DNA from: an uncultured Halanaerobiales bacterium
GTDB taxonomy: Bacteria; Bacillota; Halanaerobiia; Halanaerobiales; M55B127
Direction: 5' to 3'
DNA: 44,422 nt
Assembly: GCA_913055675.1 (NCBI GenBank)
Contig: CAJXKY010000017.1
Coordinates: 1-44,422 of the forward strand
Both the position numbers and the translations under genes were made by a program. A model generated the notes under the pieces. The model was not told the DNA's origin, did not search any database, and saw only the letters and a list, made by a program, of their open reading frames with translations. Below, piece after piece: positions 26,038 to 34,332 of this stretch (positions within the stretch are counted from its first letter, which is position 1; every line of letters starts with the position of its first letter).

Positions 26038-26811
26038 ATGAGTTCAATTTTTGTGAGTACTTTAATATTCATTTTAGCCTATTTTATTGTGTTTTTTATA
26101 ATCGGTGTTATCAAGAAAAATAACTCAGTGGTGGATATTGGTTGGGGGCTTGGTTTTGTTTTAGCTTCTTATTTTGTATTATTAAATACTGGTAATATAA
26201 ATTTTAGGTCTATTATAGTAACACTTTTTGTGACAATTTGGGGTCTAAGATTATCTTATCATATTTATAAACGTAACAAAGGAAAAGAAGAGGACTTTAG
26301 GTATGCGAAGTGGAGAGAAAATTGGAATTACTTTTATGTTAGATCGTTTTTCCAAATTTTTATACTTCAAGGTTTGTTATTATTTTTAATAGTGTCTTCT
26401 GTAATAAATATTAATTCTAATGTAGCTGCTTCTTTAACCGCTTTTGATTTTATTGGTATAGCAATATGGATAATTGGATTTACCTTCGAAGCTCTTGGCG
26501 ATAAGCAATTGAGAGACTATATAAGTAAGCCTGAGTCCGAAAAAGATGGGCATATTATGAAAGAAGGATTATGGAAATATACCAGACATCCAAATTATTT
26601 TGGAGAAGCTACTATGTGGTGGGGTATTTTTATAATAGGTTTATCAGTACCTGGCAGTTGGATTTTTATTATTAGTCCGATAACCATAACCTATTTATTG
26701 CTGTTTGTATCAGGGGTACCATTGTTAGAAGAAAGATACGCAGACGATGAAGAATTTCAGGAATATGCTAAAAGAACTAATAAATTTTTCCCTTGGTTTC
26801 CAGGAAAATAA
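26038..26811 (+). CDS. DUF1295 membrane protein (steroid reductase-like fold)
   Basis: The 257-residue protein has six to seven membrane helices and the C-terminal isoprenylcysteine methyltransferase/steroid-reductase-like segment [20 protein letters not shown] followed by [29 protein letters not shown]. This family acts on lipids or isoprenoid-like substrates, but the reaction here is unknown. It follows the DhaL-DegV gene by 2 bases with GGAGG, consistent with a lipid role. Confidence 0.88.
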   Translation: MSSIFVSTLIFILAYFIVFFIIGVIKKNNSVVDIGWGLGFVLASYFVLLNTGNINFRSIIVTLFVTIWGLRLSYHIYKRNKGKEEDFRYAKWRENWNYFYVRSFFQIFILQGLLLFLIVSSVININSNVAASLTAFDFIGIAIWIIGFTFEALGDKQLRDYISKPESEKDGHIMKEGLWKYTRHPNYFGEATMWWGIFIIGLSVPGSWIFIISPITITYLLLFVSGVPLLEERYADDEEFQEYAKRTNKFFPWFPGK

Positions 26812-26828
26812 AATAGGAGGAAAAGTAG

Positions 26829-27155
26829 ATGAAGACAGCTAAGTATATAGCTTTATTAGGGTTTATAATTATGACTGTTTCTATAATCTATGGTTTTATG
26901 TATTCAAATTTTAGTGCAGATGGCAGTCAAATTATTGCATTAACCTGGGGAAAAATAACATTAATAGATATTTATTTCATGTTTTTTATATTTTCTGGAT
27001 GGATTTATTATCGAGAACAAAATAATATGAAGTTTTTAGCCTGGTTTTTTCTATTACTTGTTTTTGGTGCAGCTACAGCCTGTCTTTACTTATATATCGC
27101 TTTTGATAGAAGCAAAGGCAATTGGGAACAGTTTTGGATTGGAAAAAGTACCTAA
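26829..27155 (+). CDS. Small membrane protein (DUF1475-like)
   Basis: This 108-residue protein has three to four membrane helices (YIALLGFIIMTVSIIYGF, LIDIYFMFFIFSGWIYY, FFLLLVFGAATACLYLYIAF) and a C-terminal GNWEQFWIG. The pattern of WGxITLIDxYxxFxxFSGW and a final FWxG resembles DUF1475 proteins. It follows DUF1295 after 17 bases with AGGAGGAAAAG and probably shares its operon. Confidence 0.65.
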   Translation: MKTAKYIALLGFIIMTVSIIYGFMYSNFSADGSQIIALTWGKITLIDIYFMFFIFSGWIYYREQNNMKFLAWFFLLLVFGAATACLYLYIAFDRSKGNWEQFWIGKST

Positions 27156-27272
27156 ATCAGATAAAAACGTTGTGATTCTAGGAATAAAAGTAATAAAAAA
27201 GAAGGAAATTTATAACTTTTGTATAAATAAAATATAATAAGAATAAAACTTAAATTAAGGGGATGAGTATTG

Positions 27273-27575
27273 ATGACAAAAACTGATTTAATTGACAAGG
27301 TTGCGGAAGAAACTGGATTAACTAAAAAGGACACTGGTGAGGCTATTAATTCGACAATTGACACTATTATGAATTATTTAAAAGAAGAAGCAGGAAAGCC
27401 AGAAGAAAAAAGAGACAAAGTTCAACTAATTGGTTTTGGATCTTTTGAAGTTAGAGACAGAAGTGCACGTAAGGGTAGAAACCCTCAAACTGGTGAAGAA
27501 ATCACTATTCCAGCCCGTAAAGTGCCTGTATTTAGAGTAGGTAAAACCTTTAAAGAAGTTGTGGAAGATAAGTAA
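27273..27575 (+). CDS. hup: HU-family DNA-binding protein
   Basis: This nucleoid protein (100 residues) has the HU core: helices [16 protein letters not shown], the [25 protein letters not shown] arm with the DNA-intercalating Pro in GRNP, and [12 protein letters not shown]. It is about ten residues longer than a standard HU; the extra residues lie between helix 2 and the first strand ([14 protein letters not shown]). ATG 27273 has AAGGGGATG upstream; a TTG one codon earlier is not needed. TATAAT at 27233-27238 may be its -10. Confidence 0.93.
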   Translation: MTKTDLIDKVAEETGLTKKDTGEAINSTIDTIMNYLKEEAGKPEEKRDKVQLIGFGSFEVRDRSARKGRNPQTGEEITIPARKVPVFRVGKTFKEVVEDK

Positions 27576-27592
27576 AAAAGAAGGTGTATAAT

Positions 27593-28063
27593 ATGAATAG
27601 GGATCTAAAAGTTACTTCAAATGCTTTTAAAAATGGAGAGATGATACCCCAGAAGTACACAAAAGATGGGCAAGATATATCTCCACCACTTACAATTAAA
27701 GGTATTTCTAATCAAGGAGAAAGTATTGCAGTAATAATGGATGATCCCGATGCACCTGTAGGAACTTTTAATCATTGGTTAATTTGGAATATTCCTGTAG
27801 ATAAAAATAACATTCCGGAAGGTGTTTACCAGGATAAAGTTGTTGAATCTTTAGATGGAGCGATCCAAGGATTAAATGATTTTGGTGAAATAGGTTATAG
27901 AGGACCTGCACCCCCGAGTGGAGTTCATAATTATTATTTTAAGGTTTATATTCTAGATCGAAAATTAGATCTTCCTTATGATGCTAACAAAAATGAATTA
28001 GTAGATGTTGCTGATAAATATAAGTTACAAATGACTGAATTAATAGCTAAATATAAAAGATAA
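27593..28063 (+). CDS. YbhB/YbcL-family (PEBP-like) protein
   Basis: The 156-residue protein has the phosphatidylethanolamine-binding fold motifs: DGQDISPPLTIKG, AVIMDDPDAPVGTFNHWLIWNIP, GYRGPAPPSGVHNYYFKVYILD. The conserved Asp-Pro and His line a small anion-binding pocket. There is no signal peptide. Bacterial functions are unclear. ATG 27593 has AGAAGGTG 6 bases upstream; a GTG at 27584 overlaps that site. It follows hup by 17 bases. Confidence 0.9.
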   Translation: MNRDLKVTSNAFKNGEMIPQKYTKDGQDISPPLTIKGISNQGESIAVIMDDPDAPVGTFNHWLIWNIPVDKNNIPEGVYQDKVVESLDGAIQGLNDFGEIGYRGPAPPSGVHNYYFKVYILDRKLDLPYDANKNELVDVADKYKLQMTELIAKYKR

Positions 28064-28213
28064 AATAGGGAAGTAAAAATAATAACAAATTATGAGGTAA
28101 GTTTAGAAAATTTGGATATCCATGAATTCTAAATTTGATAATTAATATGAGCAACTTGAATAAGTTTAATTGTAAGTGAAAATTAAGAAAAAATACAATA
28201 TCCAATTAACATT

Positions 28214-28244
28214 AAAGAAGGGGGCTTTTTTGGTCTCCTTCTTT
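28214..28244 (+). terminator. Hairpin terminator before the sirtuin gene
   Basis: An 8-bp stem AAAGAAGG with CCTTCTTT, extended by G-T and G-C pairs, encloses a loop with TTTTTT. It ends the hup-YbhB unit just 8 bases before the ribosome binding site of the next gene. Confidence 0.65.
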
Positions 28245-28264
28245 TATATATGGGAGGTGTAATT

Positions 28265-29008
28265 TTGCAAAAATTGCAAGTAGCAGTAAAACTAATAAAT
28301 AATAACCAACATATTACTGTGTTTACAGGTGCTGGAATTTCGGTGGAGAGTGGTATCCCTCCTTTTAGGGGAGAGAATGGATTATGGGAAAAGTATGATC
28401 CATATTTTTTAAATATAAATTATTTTATGAAAAATCCAAAAAAATCTTGGGAATTAAATAAAGAATTGTTTTACAGTATGTTAACTGATTGTAAACCCAA
28501 TAAAGCACATGAAGTGGTAGCTAAACTAGAAAAAAGAGGTTATGTAGATACAGTTATAACTCAAAATATAGATAATCTACATCAAGAAGCTGGAAGTGAA
28601 AATGTATATGAGTTTCATGGAACATATAAAAGGTTAGTATGTGTAGAATGTGGAAAAAAATACGAATTTAAAGAGGATTATTTAAAAGATATGCCACCAC
28701 GTTGTAATAACTGTGATGGTATTTTAAAACCAGATTATATATTTTTTGGAGAAGGAATTCCGCAAAAAGCTTATCAGGCTTCTATTAAGGAGTCTAAAGA
28801 GGCAGGTCTTTTTATAGTGATTGGTACAACGGGTGAAGTTACACCAGCATCTTTAATTCCAGAGATGGCATCTAGGAATGGTGCAGATATAATAGAAGTA
28901 AATACAAAAAAATCGAGTTATACTGATAGTATTACTGATGTTTTTCTGCAAGGAAAAGCTACTGAAATGATGGATAAAATTTATAATTTATTAAAAAAGA
29001 ATAATTAA
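28265..29008 (+). CDS. cobB: Sir2-family NAD-dependent protein deacylase
   Basis: This sirtuin (247 residues) removes acyl groups from lysines using NAD. Motifs: GAGISVESGIPPFRG for NAD binding, TQNIDNLHQ and the catalytic His in YEFHGTY, a zinc site CVEC...CNNC, and GTTGEVTPASLIP in place of the commoner GTS. TTG 28265 is chosen as the start because GGAGGTG lies 5 bases upstream; the ATG at 28250 precedes that site. The 3' end overlaps a convergent small zinc-ribbon gene by 18 bases. Confidence 0.92.
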   Translation: MQKLQVAVKLINNNQHITVFTGAGISVESGIPPFRGENGLWEKYDPYFLNINYFMKNPKKSWELNKELFYSMLTDCKPNKAHEVVAKLEKRGYVDTVITQNIDNLHQEAGSENVYEFHGTYKRLVCVECGKKYEFKEDYLKDMPPRCNNCDGILKPDYIFFGEGIPQKAYQASIKESKEAGLFIVIGTTGEVTPASLIPEMASRNGADIIEVNTKKSSYTDSITDVFLQGKATEMMDKIYNLLKKNN

Positions 29009-29119
29009 ATTTCTATTTATTTTATTATTTGAAATTAGATTAGCACTACATTTTTCACAATATAATGTTCCAGTCCAATTGGAATTTCCACAATATGGAC
29101 ATATTATTTTTTTACTCAT
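28991..29119 (-). CDS. Small zinc-ribbon protein (42 residues)
   Basis: On the minus strand ATG at 29119-29117 follows a perfect AGGAGGAA with 7 bases of spacing and opens a 42-codon frame ending TAA at 28991. The product starts MSKKIICPYCGNSNWTGTLY and continues with CEKC, giving two CxxC pairs 11 residues apart, a zinc-ribbon pattern. The C-terminus is polar and short. It is convergent with the sirtuin gene and divergent from 29202. Similar tiny zinc-ribbon proteins are common but poorly described. The strong ribosome binding site and cysteine spacing make it a real gene. Confidence 0.75.
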   Translation of the reverse strand: MSKKIICPYCGNSNWTGTLYCEKCSANLISNNKINRNLIILF

Positions 29120-29132
29120 TTTAATCTTCCTC

Positions 29133-29147
29133 CTGTTTTGAAAACAG
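29133..29147. promoter_or_regulatory. Palindrome in the divergent zinc-ribbon/SLOG intergenic region
   Basis: CTGTTTTGAAAACAG has two perfect 7-bp arms around one base. It abuts the ribosome binding site of the minus-strand zinc-ribbon gene and lies 54 bases before the gene at 29202, so a regulator bound there could affect both. It could also be a 5' hairpin of the minus transcript. Confidence 0.45.
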
Positions 29148-29201
29148 CTCACTCTTGTATTTTTAACATATTTTAATTTGTTTGTAAAGGGGTTTTAAAA
29201 A

Positions 29202-29783
29202 ATGAACAAAAATATGGAAAGAATAAAAAGAAACAAAGTTTATTATGCTGGGATAGGCAGCAGGGATACCCCTCAAGATATACTTAATATAATGGAACGG
29301 TTAGCTTTTTGTCTTGGTAAAAACAACTATATCTTAAGATCAGGGGGGTCTCCAGGAGCGGATACAGCATTTGAAAAAGGAGCTAAAAAAGCTGAAGCAG
29401 AATTTGAAATCTATTTACCTTGGAGTAAATTCCAGGATAGAGCGGGTAAAAATTATATTGATGTACGTAACTTAGACTCATTTGATCAAGCTGCAAAGAT
29501 AGCTAGTAAAAATCATCCAAACTTTGCGGAGTTATCCTCAGGGTCCAAAAAACTAATAATAAGGGATACTTATCAAGTTTTGGGTAAGAATTTAGAGGAA
29601 CCAACTGAATTTGTAGTATGTTGGACACCTGATGGGTGTATAACTGATCGTGATAGGAGCCGGGAAACAGGAGGAACCGGTCAGGCAATATCAATTGCTA
29701 GTAAAAGAGGGATTCCAATTTTTAATTTAAAATTAAAGGAACATAAAAGACAGGTCAAAGAATGGTTAGGTAAACTTTCTTAA
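29202..29783 (+). CDS. SLOG-fold (DprA/LOG-like) protein
   Basis: The 193-residue protein has the nucleotide-binding SLOG/DprA-like fold: YYAGIGSRDTPQDIL, then LRSGGSPGADTAFEKGA and the PEST-like switch TGGTGQAISIASKRGIPIFNL. Proteins of this type are frequent on phages and mobile elements and are predicted to bind or process nucleotides; the function is not established. It stands alone between a divergent small gene and a terminator. AAAGGGG precedes ATG 29202. Confidence 0.75.
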   Translation: MNKNMERIKRNKVYYAGIGSRDTPQDILNIMERLAFCLGKNNYILRSGGSPGADTAFEKGAKKAEAEFEIYLPWSKFQDRAGKNYIDVRNLDSFDQAAKIASKNHPNFAELSSGSKKLIIRDTYQVLGKNLEEPTEFVVCWTPDGCITDRDRSRETGGTGQAISIASKRGIPIFNLKLKEHKRQVKEWLGKLS

Positions 29784-29823
29784 AAAACCATTATCTAGTG
29801 GTAAAATGCTAGATAATGGTTTT
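29784..29823. terminator. Bidirectional terminator between convergent genes
   Basis: A 15-bp perfect stem (AAAACCATTATCTAG with its complement ending at 29823) and a 10-base loop lies between the SLOG gene and the minus-strand DegV gene. A- and T-runs on the two sides allow use from both directions. Confidence 0.9.
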
Positions 29824-29832
29824 ATTTTTATA

Positions 29833-30705
29833 TTATACATTTAAAATATCTCCTGATATGGTTGCAAAAGCATAAACTGAAGGTCCAACGTGACAACCTA
29901 AAGTGGGACTTATTCTTTCTTTGAAAAATTTAACTTCAAGATCATTTGGAATAAGATCTTTTGCATTTTTAAATAATGAATCTGATTTTTCTTTTCTATC
30001 TCCATGCATAATTCCAATCCAGGCCTTTTTATCACTGGATACCTTTTGATGGAGTTTTCTACTCATTTCTTCGAGTGTGTTCTTATTTCCGCGAATTTTA
30101 TCGAGGGGATTTACTTTACCAGTTTCAGGACTGATTTCAATGATTGGATTAATGTTAAATATTGTACCTAAAAAGGCTCTTGCCTTACCAATTCTACCGC
30201 CTTCTTTCATATAAGTTAAATCTTCTACGGTGAATATACAACTAATTTTTTCTTTAGCTTTAATAATTTTGGAAACAATTTCTTTATATTCAAAATTATT
30301 TTCAATTAACTTTGCCGCTAATAGAACTTGAAAACCTAAACCTAAAGAAATTGAAGAAGAATTAATAACTTCAATTTTATCTGTTGCAAGTTCTCGGGCA
30401 GCTAATTCAGCTGATTCATAAGTTCCGCTTAGTCCTTTGGATACATGTATAGATATAATTTTATCATATTCTTTTAACATTTTTTTATATTCATCCCGAA
30501 AGGTGTGTTTGGAGGGTTTAGATGTTTTAGGAATATGAGAACTATTTCCTATTTTTTTAAAAAAATTGCCAGAATTTATTTCAACTCCATCAATGAATTT
30601 TTTTGTTCCAAAATGAATCATCAAAGGTATGACTTTAATATTGTGTTCAGAAATGGTTTTATCATTCAAATCACAGGTACTATCCGTAACCAGACCTATT
30701 TTCAT
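29833..30705 (-). CDS. DegV-family fatty-acid-binding protein (FakB-like)
   Basis: The 290-residue protein is a stand-alone DegV: IGLVTDSTCDLND at the start, SKGLSGTYESAELAA, EDLTYMKEGGRIGKA and the C-terminal HVGPSVYAFATI. Such proteins hold a fatty acid for phosphorylation by a FakA kinase. It could feed the DhaL domain of the fusion at 24245 as a second binding protein. On the minus strand AGGAGGAA precedes the ATG. Confidence 0.92.
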   Translation of the reverse strand: MKIGLVTDSTCDLNDKTISEHNIKVIPLMIHFGTKKFIDGVEINSGNFFKKIGNSSHIPKTSKPSKHTFRDEYKKMLKEYDKIISIHVSKGLSGTYESAELAARELATDKIEVINSSSISLGLGFQVLLAAKLIENNFEYKEIVSKIIKAKEKISCIFTVEDLTYMKEGGRIGKARAFLGTIFNINPIIEISPETGKVNPLDKIRGNKNTLEEMSRKLHQKVSSDKKAWIGIMHGDRKEKSDSLFKNAKDLIPNDLEVKFFKERISPTLGCHVGPSVYAFATISGDILNV

Positions 30706-30832
30706 TATCTTTTCCTCCTCGATATTTTCTTTATTTCTATAAATGTATTTTATAATATTTTAAAACAAAATAAAAGAGGTAAATATATATTCTTCAAGAA
30801 TAATATATTAATAAAGGCAGGTGTGTATAGGA

Positions 30833-32101
30833 TTGGAAGAAAACAAAAAGGTTATATATTCGTGGGTCTTATATGATTGGGCTAATTCGGCTTTTGCTAC
30901 CACTATATTAGCAGCAGTACTACCTATATATTATAATGATATAGCAGCTGCAAATTTAGCGGATAACATAGCTACTTCTTATTGGGGATATACCCAATCT
31001 ATTGCCATGTTAATAATTGCTTTAATAACGCCTATTCTAGGGGCAGTTGCTGACTATTCTAAATCTAAAAAAATATTTATGAAGTTATTTGTAATTTTAG
31101 GTGTGACAGGAACTGGTTTATTATTTTTTATAATAGAAGGGCGATATCTTTTGGCTTCAGTTTTTTTTATTGTAGCAAACATTGGTTTTTCGGGTGGCAA
31201 TATATTTTATGATTCTTTTTTACCTTTGATAACAAGCAAAGAAAAGATAGATTACATTTCCTCCCTTGGTTATTCTGCTGGCTATTTTGGAGGTGGACTA
31301 TTACTATTATTAAACCTTATTATGATAATGAGACCAGAATTACTTGGTATTTCTAATACTTTAATGGCTACCCGCTTAGCATTTGTGACAGTAGCGATTT
31401 GGTGGTTTATTTTTTCTATACCTGCATTTATAAATTTACCAGAATCCAGAATTGGTTTAGGCAAGTTTACTCTCATTCCTTATGTTAAACAGGGGTTTAG
31501 TAGAGTAGCAAATACTTTTAGAAATGTGAGAAAATATAAAGAACTATGGAAATTTTTAATAGCTTTTTGGGTTTATAATGATGGGATTGGTACAATTATT
31601 AGAATGGCTACTATTTATGGAAGAGAAGTTGGTATTGGACAAAATGATTTAATAGGAGCTTTGCTTTTAACACAAATAGTCGGTATCCCATTCACCTTAA
31701 TATTTGGAAAATTAGCTGGGAAAATTGGAGCAAAAAAAGGAATATATTTAGCGCTTTCTATCTATCTTGTTATAACAGTATTAGGATATAATTTAGATTC
31801 AGCTATAGAATTTTGGATTTTGGCTGGACTTGTTGGTACTGTTCAAGGTGGTGCTCAGGCATTAAGTAGATCTTTATATGGTACGTTAGTACCTAATGAA
31901 AAGAGTGCAGAGTTTTATGGATTTTATGGTATATCAAGTAAATTTGCTGCAATAACCGGTCCTTTTGTCTTTGCATTAGTAGGACAGCTAACTGGTTCTT
32001 CTAGATTTGGTATTTTAGCAGTTGCTTCTTTCTTCATTTTAGGTATGATTGTGCTATACACTGTAGATGTTGAAAAAGGAGTGAGCGAATCTACTCAATA
32101 A
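30833..32101 (+). CDS. MFS transporter, UMF1/Atg22 family
   Basis: This inner-membrane transporter has about twelve membrane helices in 422 residues and the family's N-terminal YDWANSAFATTILAAVLPIYY. The family includes vacuolar amino-acid effluxers in yeast; bacterial substrates are mostly unknown, and amino-acid or peptide export is only an analogy. TTG 30833 is taken as start, with AGGTG 9 bases upstream. It lies 59 bases before the histidine-degradation genes, which might hint at a histidine-related substrate. Confidence 0.88.
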   Translation: MEENKKVIYSWVLYDWANSAFATTILAAVLPIYYNDIAAANLADNIATSYWGYTQSIAMLIIALITPILGAVADYSKSKKIFMKLFVILGVTGTGLLFFIIEGRYLLASVFFIVANIGFSGGNIFYDSFLPLITSKEKIDYISSLGYSAGYFGGGLLLLLNLIMIMRPELLGISNTLMATRLAFVTVAIWWFIFSIPAFINLPESRIGLGKFTLIPYVKQGFSRVANTFRNVRKYKELWKFLIAFWVYNDGIGTIIRMATIYGREVGIGQNDLIGALLLTQIVGIPFTLIFGKLAGKIGAKKGIYLALSIYLVITVLGYNLDSAIEFWILAGLVGTVQGGAQALSRSLYGTLVPNEKSAEFYGFYGISSKFAAITGPFVFALVGQLTGSSRFGILAVASFFILGMIVLYTVDVEKGVSESTQ

Positions 32102-32160
32102 TTATATAATTTCTATAATATATTTAATAAAAGCAACTTTTATTGAAGGGAGTTTTTAAG

Positions 32161-33063
32161 ATGACAAAATTATTTGAATGCATTCCTAATTTTAGTGAAG
32201 GTAGAGACCAGGAAAAAATCGAAAAAATCATTGAACCTTTTAGAAATAATGAGGGAGTAAAATTATTAGATTATTCGGCAGATAAAGATCATAACAGATT
32301 AGTTGTTACCTTATTAGGTGGAACAGCAGATTTAAAAGAATCTGTTCTAAAGGCAATGGAGATAGCAGTTGATCTTATTGACATGAATCATCATCAGGGT
32401 GAGCATCCAAGGATGGGGGCCGTTGATGTAGTCCCTTTTACACCAGTTAAAAATGTGGAGATGGTAGAAGCTGTTAAACTTGCTAATGAAGTGGCAGAAG
32501 AAGCTGCAAACAACTTAGATTTACCTATTTATCTTTATGAAGAGGCAGCTAAAACGAAAGAAAGGAATAATTTAGCTGACATCAGAAGAGGTGAATATGA
32601 AGGTTTTGCGGAGAAAATAAAAAAAGAAGAATGGAAACCTGATTATGGTCCACAGGAAATTCATCCTACAGCTGGAGCTACTGTAGTTGGAGCACGGATG
32701 CCTCTAGTTGCTTTTAATGTAAATTTAGATACTGATAATTTAGAGATAGCTAATAATATAGCTAGAAAGGTAAGAAATTCCAGTGGTGGTTTGAGATTTG
32801 TTAAAGCAATTGGAATTGATTTAAGTGAAAGAAATATTGTACAGGTTTCTATGAATATGACTGATTATACAAAAACTTCACTTTATCAAGCTTTTGAAAT
32901 GATAAAATTCGAAGCCAAAAGATATGGAGTTAATGTAATTGGAAGTGAATTAATAGGACTTCTTCCCGCCAAAGCCTTATTTGACGTTGCTGAATATTAT
33001 TTGGGTTTAGAAGACTTTCAGGAAGACCAAATCATGGAGAACAGATTATTGGAGGAAATTTAA
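32161..33063 (+). CDS. ftcD: Glutamate formimidoyltransferase
   Basis: This enzyme moves the formimino group from N-formimino-glutamate to tetrahydrofolate, releasing glutamate. The 300 residues are the transferase half only, with ECIPNFSEGRD near the start, the catalytic-region His in ADKDHNRLVVT, and NHHQGEHPRMGAVDVVPF and HPTAGATVVGAR. The cyclodeaminase half is encoded separately downstream. ATG 32161 has GAAGGGAG upstream. It is first in the hut block; TATAAT hexamers at 32105 and 32114 may be a promoter, but no good -35 is seen. Confidence 0.95.
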   Translation: MTKLFECIPNFSEGRDQEKIEKIIEPFRNNEGVKLLDYSADKDHNRLVVTLLGGTADLKESVLKAMEIAVDLIDMNHHQGEHPRMGAVDVVPFTPVKNVEMVEAVKLANEVAEEAANNLDLPIYLYEEAAKTKERNNLADIRRGEYEGFAEKIKKEEWKPDYGPQEIHPTAGATVVGARMPLVAFNVNLDTDNLEIANNIARKVRNSSGGLRFVKAIGIDLSERNIVQVSMNMTDYTKTSLYQAFEMIKFEAKRYGVNVIGSELIGLLPAKALFDVAEYYLGLEDFQEDQIMENRLLEEI

Positions 33064-34320
33064 ATGGTATTATTTAAAAATATTGGTCAGTTAGTGACTG
33101 TAGGAGGTAAAACTCCCAAAATGGGTTTAGAAATGAAGGAACTAAATATTATAAATGATGCCTATTTAATAGTGGAAAATGAGAAAATCATTGATTTTGG
33201 TATTGAAAATAAAGAATTTGAAGAGAGTAATTTTGAAAAAATTATAGATGTAGAAGGAAAAGTAATGATGCCCGGGTTTGTTGACCCTCATACACATTTT
33301 GTTTTCGCAGGCGACCGGTCAAAGGAATTTAAAATGAGATTACAAGGCACACCTTACATAGATATTTTAAAAAATGGTGGAGGAATATTAAGCACTGTAA
33401 ATGCTACCAGGGAAAGTCCTGAACAAGATTTATATTTATTATCCCAAAAAAGAGCAGAAAAATTTTTAAGTTATGGGGTTACTACGGTAGAAGGAAAAAG
33501 TGGTTATGGTTTAGATAAAAAAACAGAGTTGAAACAATTGAAAGTTATGAAAGAAATAGATGAAAAAGAAGACATTGATATTGTTTCTACTTTCATGGGA
33601 GCACACGCGGTGCCAAAAAAATATAAAAATAACTCTGGTGGATATATTTATTACTTAATAGAGGAAGTAATGCCTGAGGTAATCGATAAAAATTTAGCTG
33701 AATTTTGTGATGTGTTTTGTGATGATGGGGCTTTTACATATCAGGAATCTAAAAAGTTATTAATAGCTGCAGCTGAATTAGGATTTAAGTTGAAAATTCA
33801 TGCAGATGAAATTAAAAATACAGAAGCTTCACAATTAGCAGGGGAACTAAACGCAGTTTCTGCTGAACATTTACTTAAGGCTTCAGATGAAGGTTTAAAG
33901 AGTCTCAAAGAAAACAATGTAATTGCGGTATTGCTACCTTTAACAGCATTTTCATTACAAGAAAAGTATGCAGATGCACGTAAGATGATTGAAATGGGAA
34001 TCCCTGTAGCACTCGCAACTGATTTAAATCCTGGCAGCAGTTATTCTCAATCTATACCCTTGTTACTTTCTTTGGCCGTAATGTATATGGAGTTGTCTCC
34101 TGAGGAGGCTATCACAGCATTAACTATTAATGCAGCATGTGCATTAGATCAAGGAGATGTTATTGGAAGTATTGAAAAAGGTAAGAGAGCAGATTTGTTA
34201 ATTATAGATGCGCCTGATTACAACCACCTTTTTTATAATTTTGGTGTTAATTTAGTTGAAAAGGTATTTAAAAACGGGAACTTAGTTTTAGATAATAATT
34301 TAAATAAAAGGAAAATATAA
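33064..34320 (+). CDS. hutI: Imidazolonepropionase
   Basis: This zinc amidohydrolase opens 4-imidazolone-5-propionate to N-formimino-glutamate. In its 418 residues are the metal motif DPHTHFVFAGDRSKEF, GGGILSTVNATR, the metal His in LKIHADEI and SAEHL, and the late ATDLNPGSS. The start codon immediately follows the ftcD stop with GGAGG inside ftcD, so the two are translationally coupled. Confidence 0.96.
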   Translation: MVLFKNIGQLVTVGGKTPKMGLEMKELNIINDAYLIVENEKIIDFGIENKEFEESNFEKIIDVEGKVMMPGFVDPHTHFVFAGDRSKEFKMRLQGTPYIDILKNGGGILSTVNATRESPEQDLYLLSQKRAEKFLSYGVTTVEGKSGYGLDKKTELKQLKVMKEIDEKEDIDIVSTFMGAHAVPKKYKNNSGGYIYYLIEEVMPEVIDKNLAEFCDVFCDDGAFTYQESKKLLIAAAELGFKLKIHADEIKNTEASQLAGELNAVSAEHLLKASDEGLKSLKENNVIAVLLPLTAFSLQEKYADARKMIEMGIPVALATDLNPGSSYSQSIPLLLSLAVMYMELSPEEAITALTINAACALDQGDVIGSIEKGKRADLLIIDAPDYNHLFYNFGVNLVEKVFKNGNLVLDNNLNKRKI

Positions 34321-34332
34321 GGGGGATAATCT

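Noticed and set aside
28064..28212. Small gene between the PEBP gene and the sirtuin gene
   Set aside because: ATG codons there open frames of ten codons or fewer; nothing coding is seen, only the terminator at its end.
30505..30876. 123-residue plus-strand frame across the DegV gene
   Set aside because: It is antisense to a clear DegV gene, has no family features and no ribosome binding site.
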